Source: Kallotenue papyrolyticum | Lineage (GTDB): Bacteria > Chloroflexota > Chloroflexia > Chloroflexales > Kallotenuaceae | DNA: 64,000 nucleotides | Reading direction: 5' to 3' | Assembly: GCF_000526415.1 (NCBI RefSeq) | Contig: NZ_JAGA01000002.1 | Span: 1,542,001 to 1,606,000 of the forward strand | Shown here: piece after piece, positions 8,089 to 15,646 of the stretch | Layout of the letters: each line of letters starts with the position of its first letter | Numbering within the stretch: position 1 is the first letter of the stretch | Notes under the pieces: generated by a model | The model's database searches: none | The model's input: only the letters and a program-made list of their open reading frames with translations | Told to the model about the DNA's origin: nothing | Translations under genes and position numbers: made by a program

Positions 8089-8799
8089 CTACTCCTGGCG
8101 CCGTGCGCCAAACAGCAGCAGCACGAAGTAGAGCAGTTGGGAGACCGCCTGCGCTGCTGCCGCTACGTAGGTCAGCGCTGCGGCGTTGAGCATGGCTGAG
8201 ACGCCCTCCATCTCCTGGCGCGCCACCAGACCGTTGCGCATCAGCATCTCGCGCGCGCGGCTGGAGGCGTTGAACTCGACCGGCAGCGTGATCAGCGTAA
8301 AGGCTACCGCGCCGGCGAAGAGCACCACGCCCGCCAGCGCCAGGTTCCAAGCGAACGAGTTCTGCAGCGCGCCCAGCAGCATGCCAATGAAGAAGAGCAT
8401 CACGCCCAGGTTGGAGCCGATCTGGGCGATCCCTACGATGCTGGCGCGTGCCCGCAGCCAGAAGTAGCCCTGCCGATCCTGGAGCGCATGGCCCAGCTCG
8501 TGCGCGACGATCGCCAGCGCCGCTACCGAGGGCCGGACCGAGCCCTGCGATAGGTTGATCGATTTATCGGCCGGGTTGTAGAAATCGGTCAGCTCGCCCG
8601 GGATCTGGTTGACACGCAGATGCTCCAGCCCTTCGTTGCGCATCAGAATCTGCGCCGCCTGCAAACCACTGATACCGTGCATGTTGGGCACGCGCGCGTA
8701 CTTCTCAAAGGTCGAGCGTACCTTGTACTGCGCGTACAGCGCCAGCAACATGGCGGGCAGTGTCAAGATCCAGAACAGTGGACTCACCGGCAAGAACAT
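8089..8799 (-). CDS. YugP-type membrane neutral zinc metallopeptidase
   Basis: The 236-residue protein has an N-terminal membrane helix (residues 6-24), a soluble segment, and the zinc-binding catalytic motif HELGH at about 100-104 within AIVAHELGHALQD. It then has three further helices. The downstream LPVEFNASSRAREML carries the Glu expected as a third ligand in this family (PF04298). Members are membrane-embedded Zn peptidases of poorly known substrate, presumed to act in envelope protein quality control. The gene stands alone with its own terminator. Length matches the family (about 225-240 residues). Confidence 0.9.
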   Translation of the reverse strand: MFLPVSPLFWILTLPAMLLALYAQYKVRSTFEKYARVPNMHGISGLQAAQILMRNEGLEHLRVNQIPGELTDFYNPADKSINLSQGSVRPSVAALAIVAHELGHALQDRQGYFWLRARASIVGIAQIGSNLGVMLFFIGMLLGALQNSFAWNLALAGVVLFAGAVAFTLITLPVEFNASSRAREMLMRNGLVARQEMEGVSAMLNAAALTYVAAAAQAVSQLLYFVLLLFGARRQE

Positions 8800-8870
8800 G
8801 GCTTGTGTTTACCCTTCGTTTGCTTAAGCTCTACGGGTATTTGTATTGTAGCAGATCCCCGTATTGATCA

Positions 8871-9590
8871 CTACGCAAAGGAGCGTCCTCTGGTTGTCGG
8901 TCGTTGTTCGGGTTGGCCCAGCGTGGTGCGCACCACCAGCGCGATGATCACGCCTGCCAGAAAGCCCCCGGCGTGCGCCGCATAGGCGACACCACCGGTT
9001 TCGGTAGTCAGCGCCAGGGCGCCTGCCGCGTTGATGAACTGTGTCAGGGCCCACAAACCAATCATCATCCAGGCCGGTACGACGGTCACAAAGTAGCCGA
9101 TCAACACGCGGATCGGATTCATGTGGAAGAAGACGATGTAGGCGCCAAGCACACCGGAGATCGCGCCGCTAGCGCCCACCGCCGGGATCGGCGAGCCGGG
9201 ATCGAGCACGATGTGCGCGAGCGAGGCCAGCAGTCCGGCAACTATGTAGAACGCCAGATAGCCCAGATGGCCGAAGGCATCCTCGATGTTGTCGCCAAAG
9301 ACCCAGAGAAAGATCATGTTGCCGAAGAGGTGCGCCCAGCCGCCGTGCACAAACATCGAGGTCAAGAGCGTGAACAGGTCCTGGCCACGGATGATCTCCG
9401 CGGGAATGACGCCGTACTGGCAGACAAAGCCCTGCACCGTCCCAGGCGCGACGGCGGCGCAGGTCTGCAGCTCGTTGCCGCTGGGAAGCTGCGTTTGGTA
9501 CAAAAAGACCAGGACATTGATGCCGATCAAGAGATAGTTGACGATCGGTAGGATGTGGCCGCGCCGATTCTGATCGCCGATGGGAAACAT
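8871..9590 (-). CDS. Rhomboid family intramembrane serine protease
   Basis: The 239-residue integral membrane protease has six to seven helices. The catalytic Ser141 lies in GASGAISG and the catalytic His206 in YAAHAGGFLAG. The L1-loop motif HLFGNMIFLWVFG (about 87-99) is intact, so the enzyme should be active in cleaving transmembrane substrates. A Cys pair (Cys44 and Cys57) sits in the predicted external loop between helices 1 and 2. AGGAGG precedes the ATG by about 9 nt. It is on the same strand as the YugP-type protease, 71 nt upstream; joint transcription is possible. Confidence 0.92.
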   Translation of the reverse strand: MFPIGDQNRRGHILPIVNYLLIGINVLVFLYQTQLPSGNELQTCAAVAPGTVQGFVCQYGVIPAEIIRGQDLFTLLTSMFVHGGWAHLFGNMIFLWVFGDNIEDAFGHLGYLAFYIVAGLLASLAHIVLDPGSPIPAVGASGAISGVLGAYIVFFHMNPIRVLIGYFVTVVPAWMMIGLWALTQFINAAGALALTTETGGVAYAAHAGGFLAGVIIALVVRTTLGQPEQRPTTRGRSFA

Positions 9591-9679
9591 CGCTGTGTCC
9601 TCCTGGACAGGTTGTTCTGGTGTGGCTCTAGCAAGCCATATGCCGGGCTGGCGTCGGCGCGGCGGTGATACCAGGGGGC

Positions 9680-9708
9680 TTGACTAGAACGCATGTTCGT
9701 TTTATACT
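9680..9708 (+). promoter_or_regulatory. Sigma-70-type promoter for the gene at 9764
   Basis: TTGACT at 9680-9685 and TATACT at 9703-9708 are separated by 17 nt, 55 nt before the ATG and divergent from the rhomboid gene. Confidence 0.7.
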
Positions 9709-9763
9709 GGTGCTGCATCGAACGGTTGTTTGCTCGGTTAAGCCACAAGGAAGGAGCCTGGTC

Positions 9764-10303
9764 ATGGCCGTCACAAGCCGCGATCTTCAGCACACCGGCG
9801 CACTGCGGCGCCAGTCGCTGCGTCCTGTGCCCATGGTTGCCACCTATCAGCGTGTCTCGCGTCTGCCCTATGTGCTGACCCTGCTCCTGTGTCTGGGAGC
9901 GATTGGGCTGGTCGCCAACAATGTGCTGACCTGGGCACAGATCAAGCTCGACGATCTGCGCTATGGCCGTCCGCGCACCATGCAACTGGCGGGTTTTGTG
10001 GGGCATAACGAAGCAGCGGGCGTACCGACGCAGTTTGTCGCCATGAACCTCAACCGGCGGGTGGTTGTTTTTGAGATTCCCGGCGGCGATCCCAGCCAGA
10101 CGCGCACGCTGAGCGGGCCATACCTGTTCGGCGCGAACGAGCACCTGACGCCGGTGCGGCTGGCGCTGGCCGATGTCAACGCCGACCAACAGCCCGATCT
10201 GATTGTGACGGTGAAGAACGAACAGATCATCTATATCAACGAGAACGGCGCCTTTCGCTTGATCACGCCCGCGGAGCGCGCCGCCTATGAGCAGCGGCGC
10301 TAG
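9764..10303 (+). CDS. Membrane-anchored protein with FG-GAP-like C-terminal segment
   Basis: The 179-residue protein has a cytoplasmic N-terminus, one hydrophobic helix (about residues 34-52, PYVLTLLLCLGAIGLVA) and an extracytoplasmic beta-rich domain. That domain ends with LALADVNADQQPDLIV, whose D-N-D-Q-D spacing resembles an FG-GAP calcium-binding blade, followed by NEQIIYINENGAF. A single blade cannot make a propeller, so it may bind a partner or metal. AAGGAAGGAG lies directly before the ATG, and a good promoter stands upstream. No function is assigned. Confidence 0.75.
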   Translation: MAVTSRDLQHTGALRRQSLRPVPMVATYQRVSRLPYVLTLLLCLGAIGLVANNVLTWAQIKLDDLRYGRPRTMQLAGFVGHNEAAGVPTQFVAMNLNRRVVVFEIPGGDPSQTRTLSGPYLFGANEHLTPVRLALADVNADQQPDLIVTVKNEQIIYINENGAFRLITPAERAAYEQRR

Positions 10304-10332
10304 CCGCTGCGGCGCTGCTTGCGCGGCAGGGG

Positions 10333-11919
10333 TTACGCCCGGCCGGCTGAGTCGATGGCCTGTGGCACGGGCGGGTGTTGCAGGCGCCGGCGTAGGCGGC
10401 TAGGGCGCGTCAGCCACCAGACCAGGAGCGGCAGTGGGTAGATCAGCGCCAGATACAGGCTTTGTGCCGCCAGCGTCTGGCCACCGATCTCTAGGCGCGG
10501 TAGCACAATGAACTGGAGCAGGTAGCTAGCCTGGGCAGTGATGCTCCAGGTGTAGAGGATGATCAGCGCCCAGCCCGGCGGGCGCAGCGCCAGCAGCGCC
10601 AGGAGCCATAGCAGATACCAGGGCTGGAACCACAGGCCGCTGAGCAGGTACCAGACCAGCAGGCCAAAGAAGGCGGTCGCCAGCGGGCGGTGGCGCAACC
10701 AGCTCCACCAGCTCTGCCACAGGAGTCCCAGCAGCAGCAGCAGGTTGCTCAGCAGGCTGATGATGCGCCGCAGATCGTCGATCTGCGCGTCACGCGTCGT
10801 CGGCGCGACGATAAGGCGCTGTGCCAGGTAGCTGAGCCAGGCCATGGGCGTGGCATGCAGAAAATTGGCGCGTACGCTCAGGTTGTAGAGCGTGGTACGA
10901 CGGCCGGCCCAGATGGCGGCCAGTTGCTCGGCCAGCGGCCGGCTTGCCAGATCGGCGGGGAGATCCCAGTAGGGCGCGTACAACGCCACCATTGGGATCA
11001 GTGCCAGCAGCAGGGCGCAGGCAAGGCGCCCCAGACGCCGCGACCAGGATGCAGGTTCTCGGAGCCAGGCCAGAACGACCAGCGGCAGCAGCAGCGCCGG
11101 CAGGAACTTGATCAGTGCGCCGGCCACCAACGCCAGGACCGCCAGCGCGTAGCCTCGACGCCGTACTGCGAGCAGCGCTAGCAGCAGCGCCAGGATCAGC
11201 AGGCCATCATTATGGCCGGCGCCGGCCAGCTCCCACAGCGCCAGCGGACAGCAGAGCCATAGGTAGCAGCTCAGGCTGCGCCAGCGGGGTGGAGCGAGCT
11301 GCCCGATTAGCAAGCCGATCAGTAGGTGGCTGGCAGCGGCCAGCGCCTTGAACAGCAGGACATGGCGCAGCAGCGCAGTGCCGCCCAGCTCCACCAGCGT
11401 CATGCTCAGGCGTTCCCAGAGGGGGCCGTAGGCCGAGGGAGCATTGGGCCAGCCGATGTAGCGGTAGAAGGGATCGCTCTGGAAGCGATTGGGCACGATC
11501 ACGTAGGGATTGGCGCCGTAGCGCAGCGCCATATGACCACGAAAGATGTAGTCGAAGATGTCGGTGGAGGTGACCGGAAAGGCCGCCAGCAGGATCAGCG
11601 TCATGGCGCCAGCGCTCAGCCAGATCAACGGCAGCGCGCGGCGTGACGCGGGCTGGCGCGCCAGCACGAGCGCGCCTAGCAGATACAAGGCATAGGCGCC
11701 GACGCCCAGCGCGAGGATGAGCAGCGTGGGCCCTGCCTCGCGGCCGGTGAGCGTGCCGAGGGTCACGCGCCCCCGCGGTAGCCAACGGGGCAGCCAGCAC
11801 CACCAGGTCAGTGCCAGGCTCAGCGCCAACTGACCTGCCAGCACGCCGATCAACGTGGCCGGTATGCGCTGTTGTTCAGCGCGCGCGTGCTCCAGGGATC
11901 GTTCCACCCATTGCTCCAT
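10333..11919 (-). CDS. Multi-pass membrane glycosyltransferase (GT87/MptB-like)
   Basis: The 528-residue protein has about 11-13 transmembrane helices. The first extracytoplasmic loop carries TDIFDYIFRGHMALRYGANP and SAYGPLW, the acidic-loop signature of polyprenol-phosphate-dependent mannosyl- and related GT-C transferases. The Asp residues in that loop are the presumed catalytic base. Such enzymes add a sugar from a lipid carrier to glycolipids or polysaccharides on the outer face of the membrane. A basic, Arg-rich C-terminus follows the last helix. The start has only a weak ribosome site. Acceptor and sugar are unknown. Confidence 0.8.
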   Translation of the reverse strand: MEQWVERSLEHARAEQQRIPATLIGVLAGQLALSLALTWWCWLPRWLPRGRVTLGTLTGREAGPTLLILALGVGAYALYLLGALVLARQPASRRALPLIWLSAGAMTLILLAAFPVTSTDIFDYIFRGHMALRYGANPYVIVPNRFQSDPFYRYIGWPNAPSAYGPLWERLSMTLVELGGTALLRHVLLFKALAAASHLLIGLLIGQLAPPRWRSLSCYLWLCCPLALWELAGAGHNDGLLILALLLALLAVRRRGYALAVLALVAGALIKFLPALLLPLVVLAWLREPASWSRRLGRLACALLLALIPMVALYAPYWDLPADLASRPLAEQLAAIWAGRRTTLYNLSVRANFLHATPMAWLSYLAQRLIVAPTTRDAQIDDLRRIISLLSNLLLLLGLLWQSWWSWLRHRPLATAFFGLLVWYLLSGLWFQPWYLLWLLALLALRPPGWALIILYTWSITAQASYLLQFIVLPRLEIGGQTLAAQSLYLALIYPLPLLVWWLTRPSRLRRRLQHPPVPQAIDSAGRA

Positions 11920-12047
11920 TTCGATCCGCGCCGTGCGTTCATACTACCACGCGTCACCATGTGCTACGGCTGTGACCGTACCTGTCACAAGCATGGATAA
12001 AGATATCAAGTGGGACGAGTATGGACACCGAGTTCGAGGAGGCAACC

Positions 12048-12461
12048 ATGGCGACGATTGCGTTACGGGTACCGACGGCCATGCCGGGCAACGCGGTGTT
12101 GCCCAACGGGCACTGTTATATTCTGTTTGCGCGTGGGCCGATCGCCGTGCGTGACCTGATCGCCGAGAAGGTGCGGGCCGAGCTGCGCAAGGCGCGCATC
12201 GGCGGCCTGGCGGCGACCTCGTTGCCGTTGCTCTTGCCGGCGGGCACACCGATCGGCCTGGGACCGCTCGACGAACAACTGGCGATTGTGCAGGCCCAGC
12301 GCTGCTTCGTGGCGGGCGGCTTCCTCTTGCTCTACAACGGCCGTCCACTGGTCGATCTCGACGAATGGGTCGAGCTGACGCGCCAGACCTCGCTCCTGTT
12401 TGTGCCGATCCCCGCGGCAGACAGCGCGGCTGCGCAACGGTCGCTGCGCGATGCCGCCTGA
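12048..12461 (+). CDS. Hypothetical protein, 137 residues
   Basis: The ATG at 12048 follows GAGGAGGCAACC, a strong ribosome site, so it is preferred over an ATG 27 nt upstream. The predicted soluble protein contains an amphipathic helix (IAEKVRAELRKARIG), a Pro/Gly turn region and FLLLYNGRPLVDLDEWVELTR near the C-terminus. Composition matches its neighbours. I do not recognise a family, and no catalytic motif is evident. Confidence 0.6.
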   Translation: MATIALRVPTAMPGNAVLPNGHCYILFARGPIAVRDLIAEKVRAELRKARIGGLAATSLPLLLPAGTPIGLGPLDEQLAIVQAQRCFVAGGFLLLYNGRPLVDLDEWVELTRQTSLLFVPIPAADSAAAQRSLRDAA

Positions 12462-12541
12462 GCAGCTGCAGGCCGTCAACGGCTAGCGCCTGGCGTGGCG
12501 GGTGGCCGCGTAGCCTGTCCTCGGCCTGAACCTCCGGCCAG

Positions 12542-12570
12542 TTGCGGAGGATCGCTGCCCTCTGTACAAT
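12542..12570 (+). promoter_or_regulatory. Promoter of the flavin reductase gene
   Basis: TTGCGG at 12542-12547 and TACAAT at 12565-12570 are 17 nt apart, placing transcription start near 12577, just ahead of the ribosome site at 12591. This argues against translation starting at the upstream ATG at 12542. Confidence 0.55.
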
Positions 12571-12601
12571 GCCGAAGAAGGTTTGGTGCAGAGGAGTACA
12601 T

Positions 12602-13075
12602 GTGGGTATCAACGAGGCCGAATTCCGCTACGCGCTCAGCCATTTTGCATCGGGTGTCACCGTCGTCACGACCAGTGTCGGCGGTGTTCATTATGGCTTG
12701 ACCGTCAGTTCATTTTGTTCGTTGTCGCTGAATCCACCTTTGATTCTGGTATGTATCGATCAGCGCGCGCAGAGCCATGCCATGATTCGTGATGCCGGGG
12801 TATTCGCGGTCAATATCCTGGCCGAGGATAGCGCCTGGCTGTCCCAACTCTTTGCCAGTCGCGAGCCCGATAAGTTCGAAAAGGTCGATTACCGTCTCGG
12901 GCAAACGGGAGCGCCGTTGTTGTGCGCGGCGCTGACGCGGCTGGAGTGCCGCCTGGTGGATCAGTTGCCCGGCGGCGATCATTCTATTTTCGTGGGCGAG
13001 GTGATCGCCAGCGAGGTGGAGGAGCGCGCCGGTCCACTGCTGTACTACCGGCGCGGATATCATCGGTTGGCATAA
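12602..13075 (+). CDS. Flavin reductase family protein (FMN-binding split barrel)
   Basis: The 157-residue protein matches the flavin reductase-like family. It has the N-terminal pattern FRYALSHFASGVTVVT, then YGLTVSSFCSLSLNPPLILVCID, where the SSFCSLS segment binds the FMN phosphate, and FAVNILAEDSAWLSQLFAS. The C-terminal GDHSIFVGEVI is the family's HxxFxGxV-type motif. It likely uses NAD(P)H to reduce FMN for a monooxygenase, but no oxygenase partner is nearby. The GTG at 12602 is chosen because GAGGAG lies 5 nt upstream; length fits the family. Confidence 0.88.
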   Translation: MGINEAEFRYALSHFASGVTVVTTSVGGVHYGLTVSSFCSLSLNPPLILVCIDQRAQSHAMIRDAGVFAVNILAEDSAWLSQLFASREPDKFEKVDYRLGQTGAPLLCAALTRLECRLVDQLPGGDHSIFVGEVIASEVEERAGPLLYYRRGYHRLA

Positions 13076-13110
13076 GGCAACGGGCCGGTACACCACCGGC
13101 CCGTTGCCTT
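13076..13110 (+). terminator. Strong hairpin between convergent flavin reductase and purB genes
   Basis: A perfect 14-bp inverted repeat (13076-13089/13095-13108) begins at the base after the flavin reductase stop codon. The T-tract is short on both strands, so it may act as a bidirectional terminator or as a transcript-stabilising stem. I see nothing further in 13111-13277. Confidence 0.6.
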
Positions 13111-13277
13111 GCCCCGGCTAGCAGCAGCCAGGTGGCACTCAGCGCTAAGGGCGGAACGCCTGGCGCGCGCCGACCAGGGCGACGCTTCTACGATATCACG
13201 TGCCGCGGCGCGCGCCTATAGGCCGCCCGGACGAATCCGGTCTGGTACCGGCTCAGCGCCGCGTTTGGTGCTGAAGA

Positions 13278-14642
13278 CTAGGGCTGTAGCCGCGCCAGCT
13301 CGGGCGCGATGCCGATATAGGTCTCGGGTGTGAGTGCGCGCAGCTCGGCCTTAACCCCCTCGGCGACATCCAGCGACTCGATCAACCTGTGCAGGTCATC
13401 CATGGTCAAGCGCCGACCGCGCGTCAGCCGCTTCAGCACCTCGTACGGCTCGGGATAACCCTCGCGGCGCAGAATGGTTTGCACGGCTTCGGCCAGCACC
13501 TCGGGGTGGTCGGCCAGCGCGGCGCGGATGGTTGCCTCGTCGGCTTCGATCTTGTGTAAGCCGCGCAGCGTGCGGCGATAGGCGACCAGGCTGTGGCCCA
13601 GCGCGGTGCCGAAGGTGCGCAGAACCGTGCTGTCGGAGAGGTCGCGCTGGAGCCGCGAGATCGGCAGTTTGCGGCTGAACATCTCCAGCAGTGCATTGGC
13701 CACGTGCAGGTTCCCCTCGCTGTTCTCGAAATCGATCGGGTTGACCTTGTGCGGCATGGTAGATGAGCCGACCTCGCCGGGGGTGGCCCGCTGGCGGAAC
13801 CAGCCATCGCTGATGTAGCGCCACAGATCCATATCCAGATCGAGCAGAATGGTATTGATGCGCCGCAGTGCGTCGCACAGCTCGGCCAGCGTGTCGTGCG
13901 GCTCGATCTGTGTGGTGAGCGCGACCGGCTCCAGCTCCAGGAAGCGCACAAAGGCCTGGCTGAAGCGCAGCCAGTCGACGTCGGGCAGGGCCGCGCGTTG
14001 GGCGGCAAAGCTGCCGGTTGCGCCGTTGAGTTTGCCGGTCAGCCGAATGCGGTTAAGCTGGTCGCTCGCCCGGTGCAGGCGGTGGGCAAAGACGTTCAGT
14101 TCTTTGCCCAGCGTGGTCGGCGTCGCCGGTTGGCCGTGCGTGCGCGCCAGCATCGGCAGCTCGGCGTAGGCCAACGCCAGATCGCGCAGCGCCAGGTAGA
14201 TGTCATGAATGGCCGGTGCGAGCACCTGGTTGCGCGCTTCGCGCAGCAGGATGGCGTAGGCTAGATTATTGACATCCTCGGAGGTTAGCGCCCAGTGGAG
14301 CGCTTCGCTCCAGGCTTGTAGCTCCAGGGCGGCTAGCCGCTCACGCAGCCAATACTCCACGGCCTTAACGTCATGGTTGACGCGCCGATCCCAGGCGGCG
14401 ATGGCAGCCGCATCCTCGGCACTGAACTGGCGGTAAAGATTGCGCAGCGCTCCCTGCTGCGCTGCATCCAGCGGTGGCACGAACGGGATGCGTGGCGAAC
14501 GCGCCAGAAAGATGACGTATTCAACCTCGACCTGCACACGTGCGCGGTAGAGCGCTGCCTCACTCAGGTAGGCGCGCAACGGCGCCACATCATCGGCATA
14601 GCGGCCATCAAGTGGTGAAAGCGCTTCAAGTGGCGAGCGCAT
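13278..14642 (-). CDS. purB: Adenylosuccinate lyase
   Basis: The 454-residue cytoplasmic enzyme is of the fumarase/aspartase superfamily. It cleaves SAICAR to AICAR and adenylosuccinate to AMP in purine synthesis. Visible landmarks are the N-terminal SPLDGRYADD, the catalytic-His region ARTHGQPATPTTLGKE, TSEDVNNLAYA, and the flexible signature loop GEVGSSTMPHKVNPIDFEN. Length and motifs match the E. coli-type PurB clade (about 456 residues). The ATG at 14642 is preceded by AAGGAG. A short inverted repeat (CGTATG/CATACG, about 14673-14688) lies upstream and could be an operator. The divergent neighbour is a response regulator-like gene. Confidence 0.95.
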   Translation of the reverse strand: MRSPLEALSPLDGRYADDVAPLRAYLSEAALYRARVQVEVEYVIFLARSPRIPFVPPLDAAQQGALRNLYRQFSAEDAAAIAAWDRRVNHDVKAVEYWLRERLAALELQAWSEALHWALTSEDVNNLAYAILLREARNQVLAPAIHDIYLALRDLALAYAELPMLARTHGQPATPTTLGKELNVFAHRLHRASDQLNRIRLTGKLNGATGSFAAQRAALPDVDWLRFSQAFVRFLELEPVALTTQIEPHDTLAELCDALRRINTILLDLDMDLWRYISDGWFRQRATPGEVGSSTMPHKVNPIDFENSEGNLHVANALLEMFSRKLPISRLQRDLSDSTVLRTFGTALGHSLVAYRRTLRGLHKIEADEATIRAALADHPEVLAEAVQTILRREGYPEPYEVLKRLTRGRRLTMDDLHRLIESLDVAEGVKAELRALTPETYIGIAPELARLQP

Positions 14643-14728
14643 GATCGACTCCTTGTTGGCGATTTGCCCCGTATGGTAGCATACGCCGCACAGATCAGCG
14701 CATTGCAGGCAGGCCGGCCACAGGGCAG

Positions 14729-14758
14729 TTGCAGAAGGGGTTCTGCTTGACGTATAAT
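14729..14758 (+). promoter_or_regulatory. Promoter of the regulator-lipoprotein pair
   Basis: TTGCAG at 14729-14734 and a consensus TATAAT at 14753-14758 are 18 nt apart. The transcript would have a leader of roughly 180 nt before the GTG at 14949. Apart from this promoter and the putative purB operator, I see no feature in 14643-14948. Confidence 0.55.
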
Positions 14759-14948
14759 GCGGGCGCTTTCCCGCGACTGTGGTGATGATGAGCAGGCAGA
14801 CGAGCAGCGTCTCTCCGGTGGTGTTCCGGGCAGAGCTCCGGCGTAGGCAGGGGCTCCGTGGCGCGCGGGCGCACCAGCATGTGGGTCGCTGCCTCACCGG
14901 CGAAGCGACGACTCGAGGACGCAGGGTGCGGAGAAAGGGAGGATCGTG

Positions 14949-15641
14949 GTGAGTAAGGCAGGCGTTGTTCTGGTTCACGCCCATCCGTTGTTTCGTCAGG
15001 GATTGCGCTACCACCTGTCCGGCCATCCTGATTTCCGGATCACCGGTGAGGCCGGCAACGGGCAGCAGGCGATCCAGTTGGTGGATTATACCGATCCCGA
15101 TATTGTCGTGATCGAGCTCGATCTGCCGGGGGTCAACGGCCTGGAGGTGGCGCGAGCCATCAAGCGCAGTCATCCCAACATCGGCATCATTCTGCTCAGC
15201 GCCGACCAGGACGAAAAGCTGATGATCAAGGCGCTGCGCGCCGGTGTTTCTGCCTTTGTACCGCGCAACGTGCCCTGGGAAGAGTTGCTCAAGGTGTTGC
15301 AGCAAGTGCGGCGTGGCGACTACCCCATCAACGAACTGGTCCTGTCGATGCCGCAGATTGCCGCGTCGGTGCTGGAAGAGTTTCGCATGCTCAGCGCCGA
15401 GGAGCAGGGCGACAACATCTACTCGCCGCTGTCGCCCCGCGAGATCGAGGTGCTGGAGCTGGTGGCTGCCGGACGCACTAACAAAGAGATCGCGGTCAAA
15501 CTCAACATTAGCAATCAAACCGTCAAAAATCATATCTCCTCTATTCTCCGCAAGCTGGCTGTGAACGATCGGACGCAGGCGGTGGTCTATGCCATGCGTC
15601 GGGGGTGGATCAAGGTCGCGCAGCCCAGCGAACGAGCCTAA
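14949..15641 (+). CDS. NarL/LuxR-family regulator with degenerate receiver
   Basis: The 230-residue DNA-binding protein has a receiver-like domain (1-120) and a C-terminal LuxR helix-turn-helix (SPREIEVLELVAAGRTNKEIAVKL, about residues 160-215). The receiver lacks phosphorylation residues: the Asp pair is His10-Ala11 (VLVHAHPLF), the acceptor Asp is Glu56 (DIVVIELDLPG), and the conserved Lys position is Pro-Arg (AFVPRN). It should therefore work without phosphorylation, perhaps in a constitutively active state mimicked by Glu56, or through ligand or protein binding. The GTG at 14949 lies 6 nt from AGGGAGG; a GTG one codon earlier is possible. A lipoprotein gene follows after 5 nt, so they form an operon. 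Confidence 0.88.
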   Translation: MSKAGVVLVHAHPLFRQGLRYHLSGHPDFRITGEAGNGQQAIQLVDYTDPDIVVIELDLPGVNGLEVARAIKRSHPNIGIILLSADQDEKLMIKALRAGVSAFVPRNVPWEELLKVLQQVRRGDYPINELVLSMPQIAASVLEEFRMLSAEEQGDNIYSPLSPREIEVLELVAAGRTNKEIAVKLNISNQTVKNHISSILRKLAVNDRTQAVVYAMRRGWIKVAQPSERA

Positions 15642-15646
15642 CGATC

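Noticed and set aside
12542-12604. ATG at 12542 as start of the flavin reductase
   Set aside because: It overlaps the -35 of the likely promoter and adds residues not seen in the family; GTG at 12602 has a clear ribosome site.
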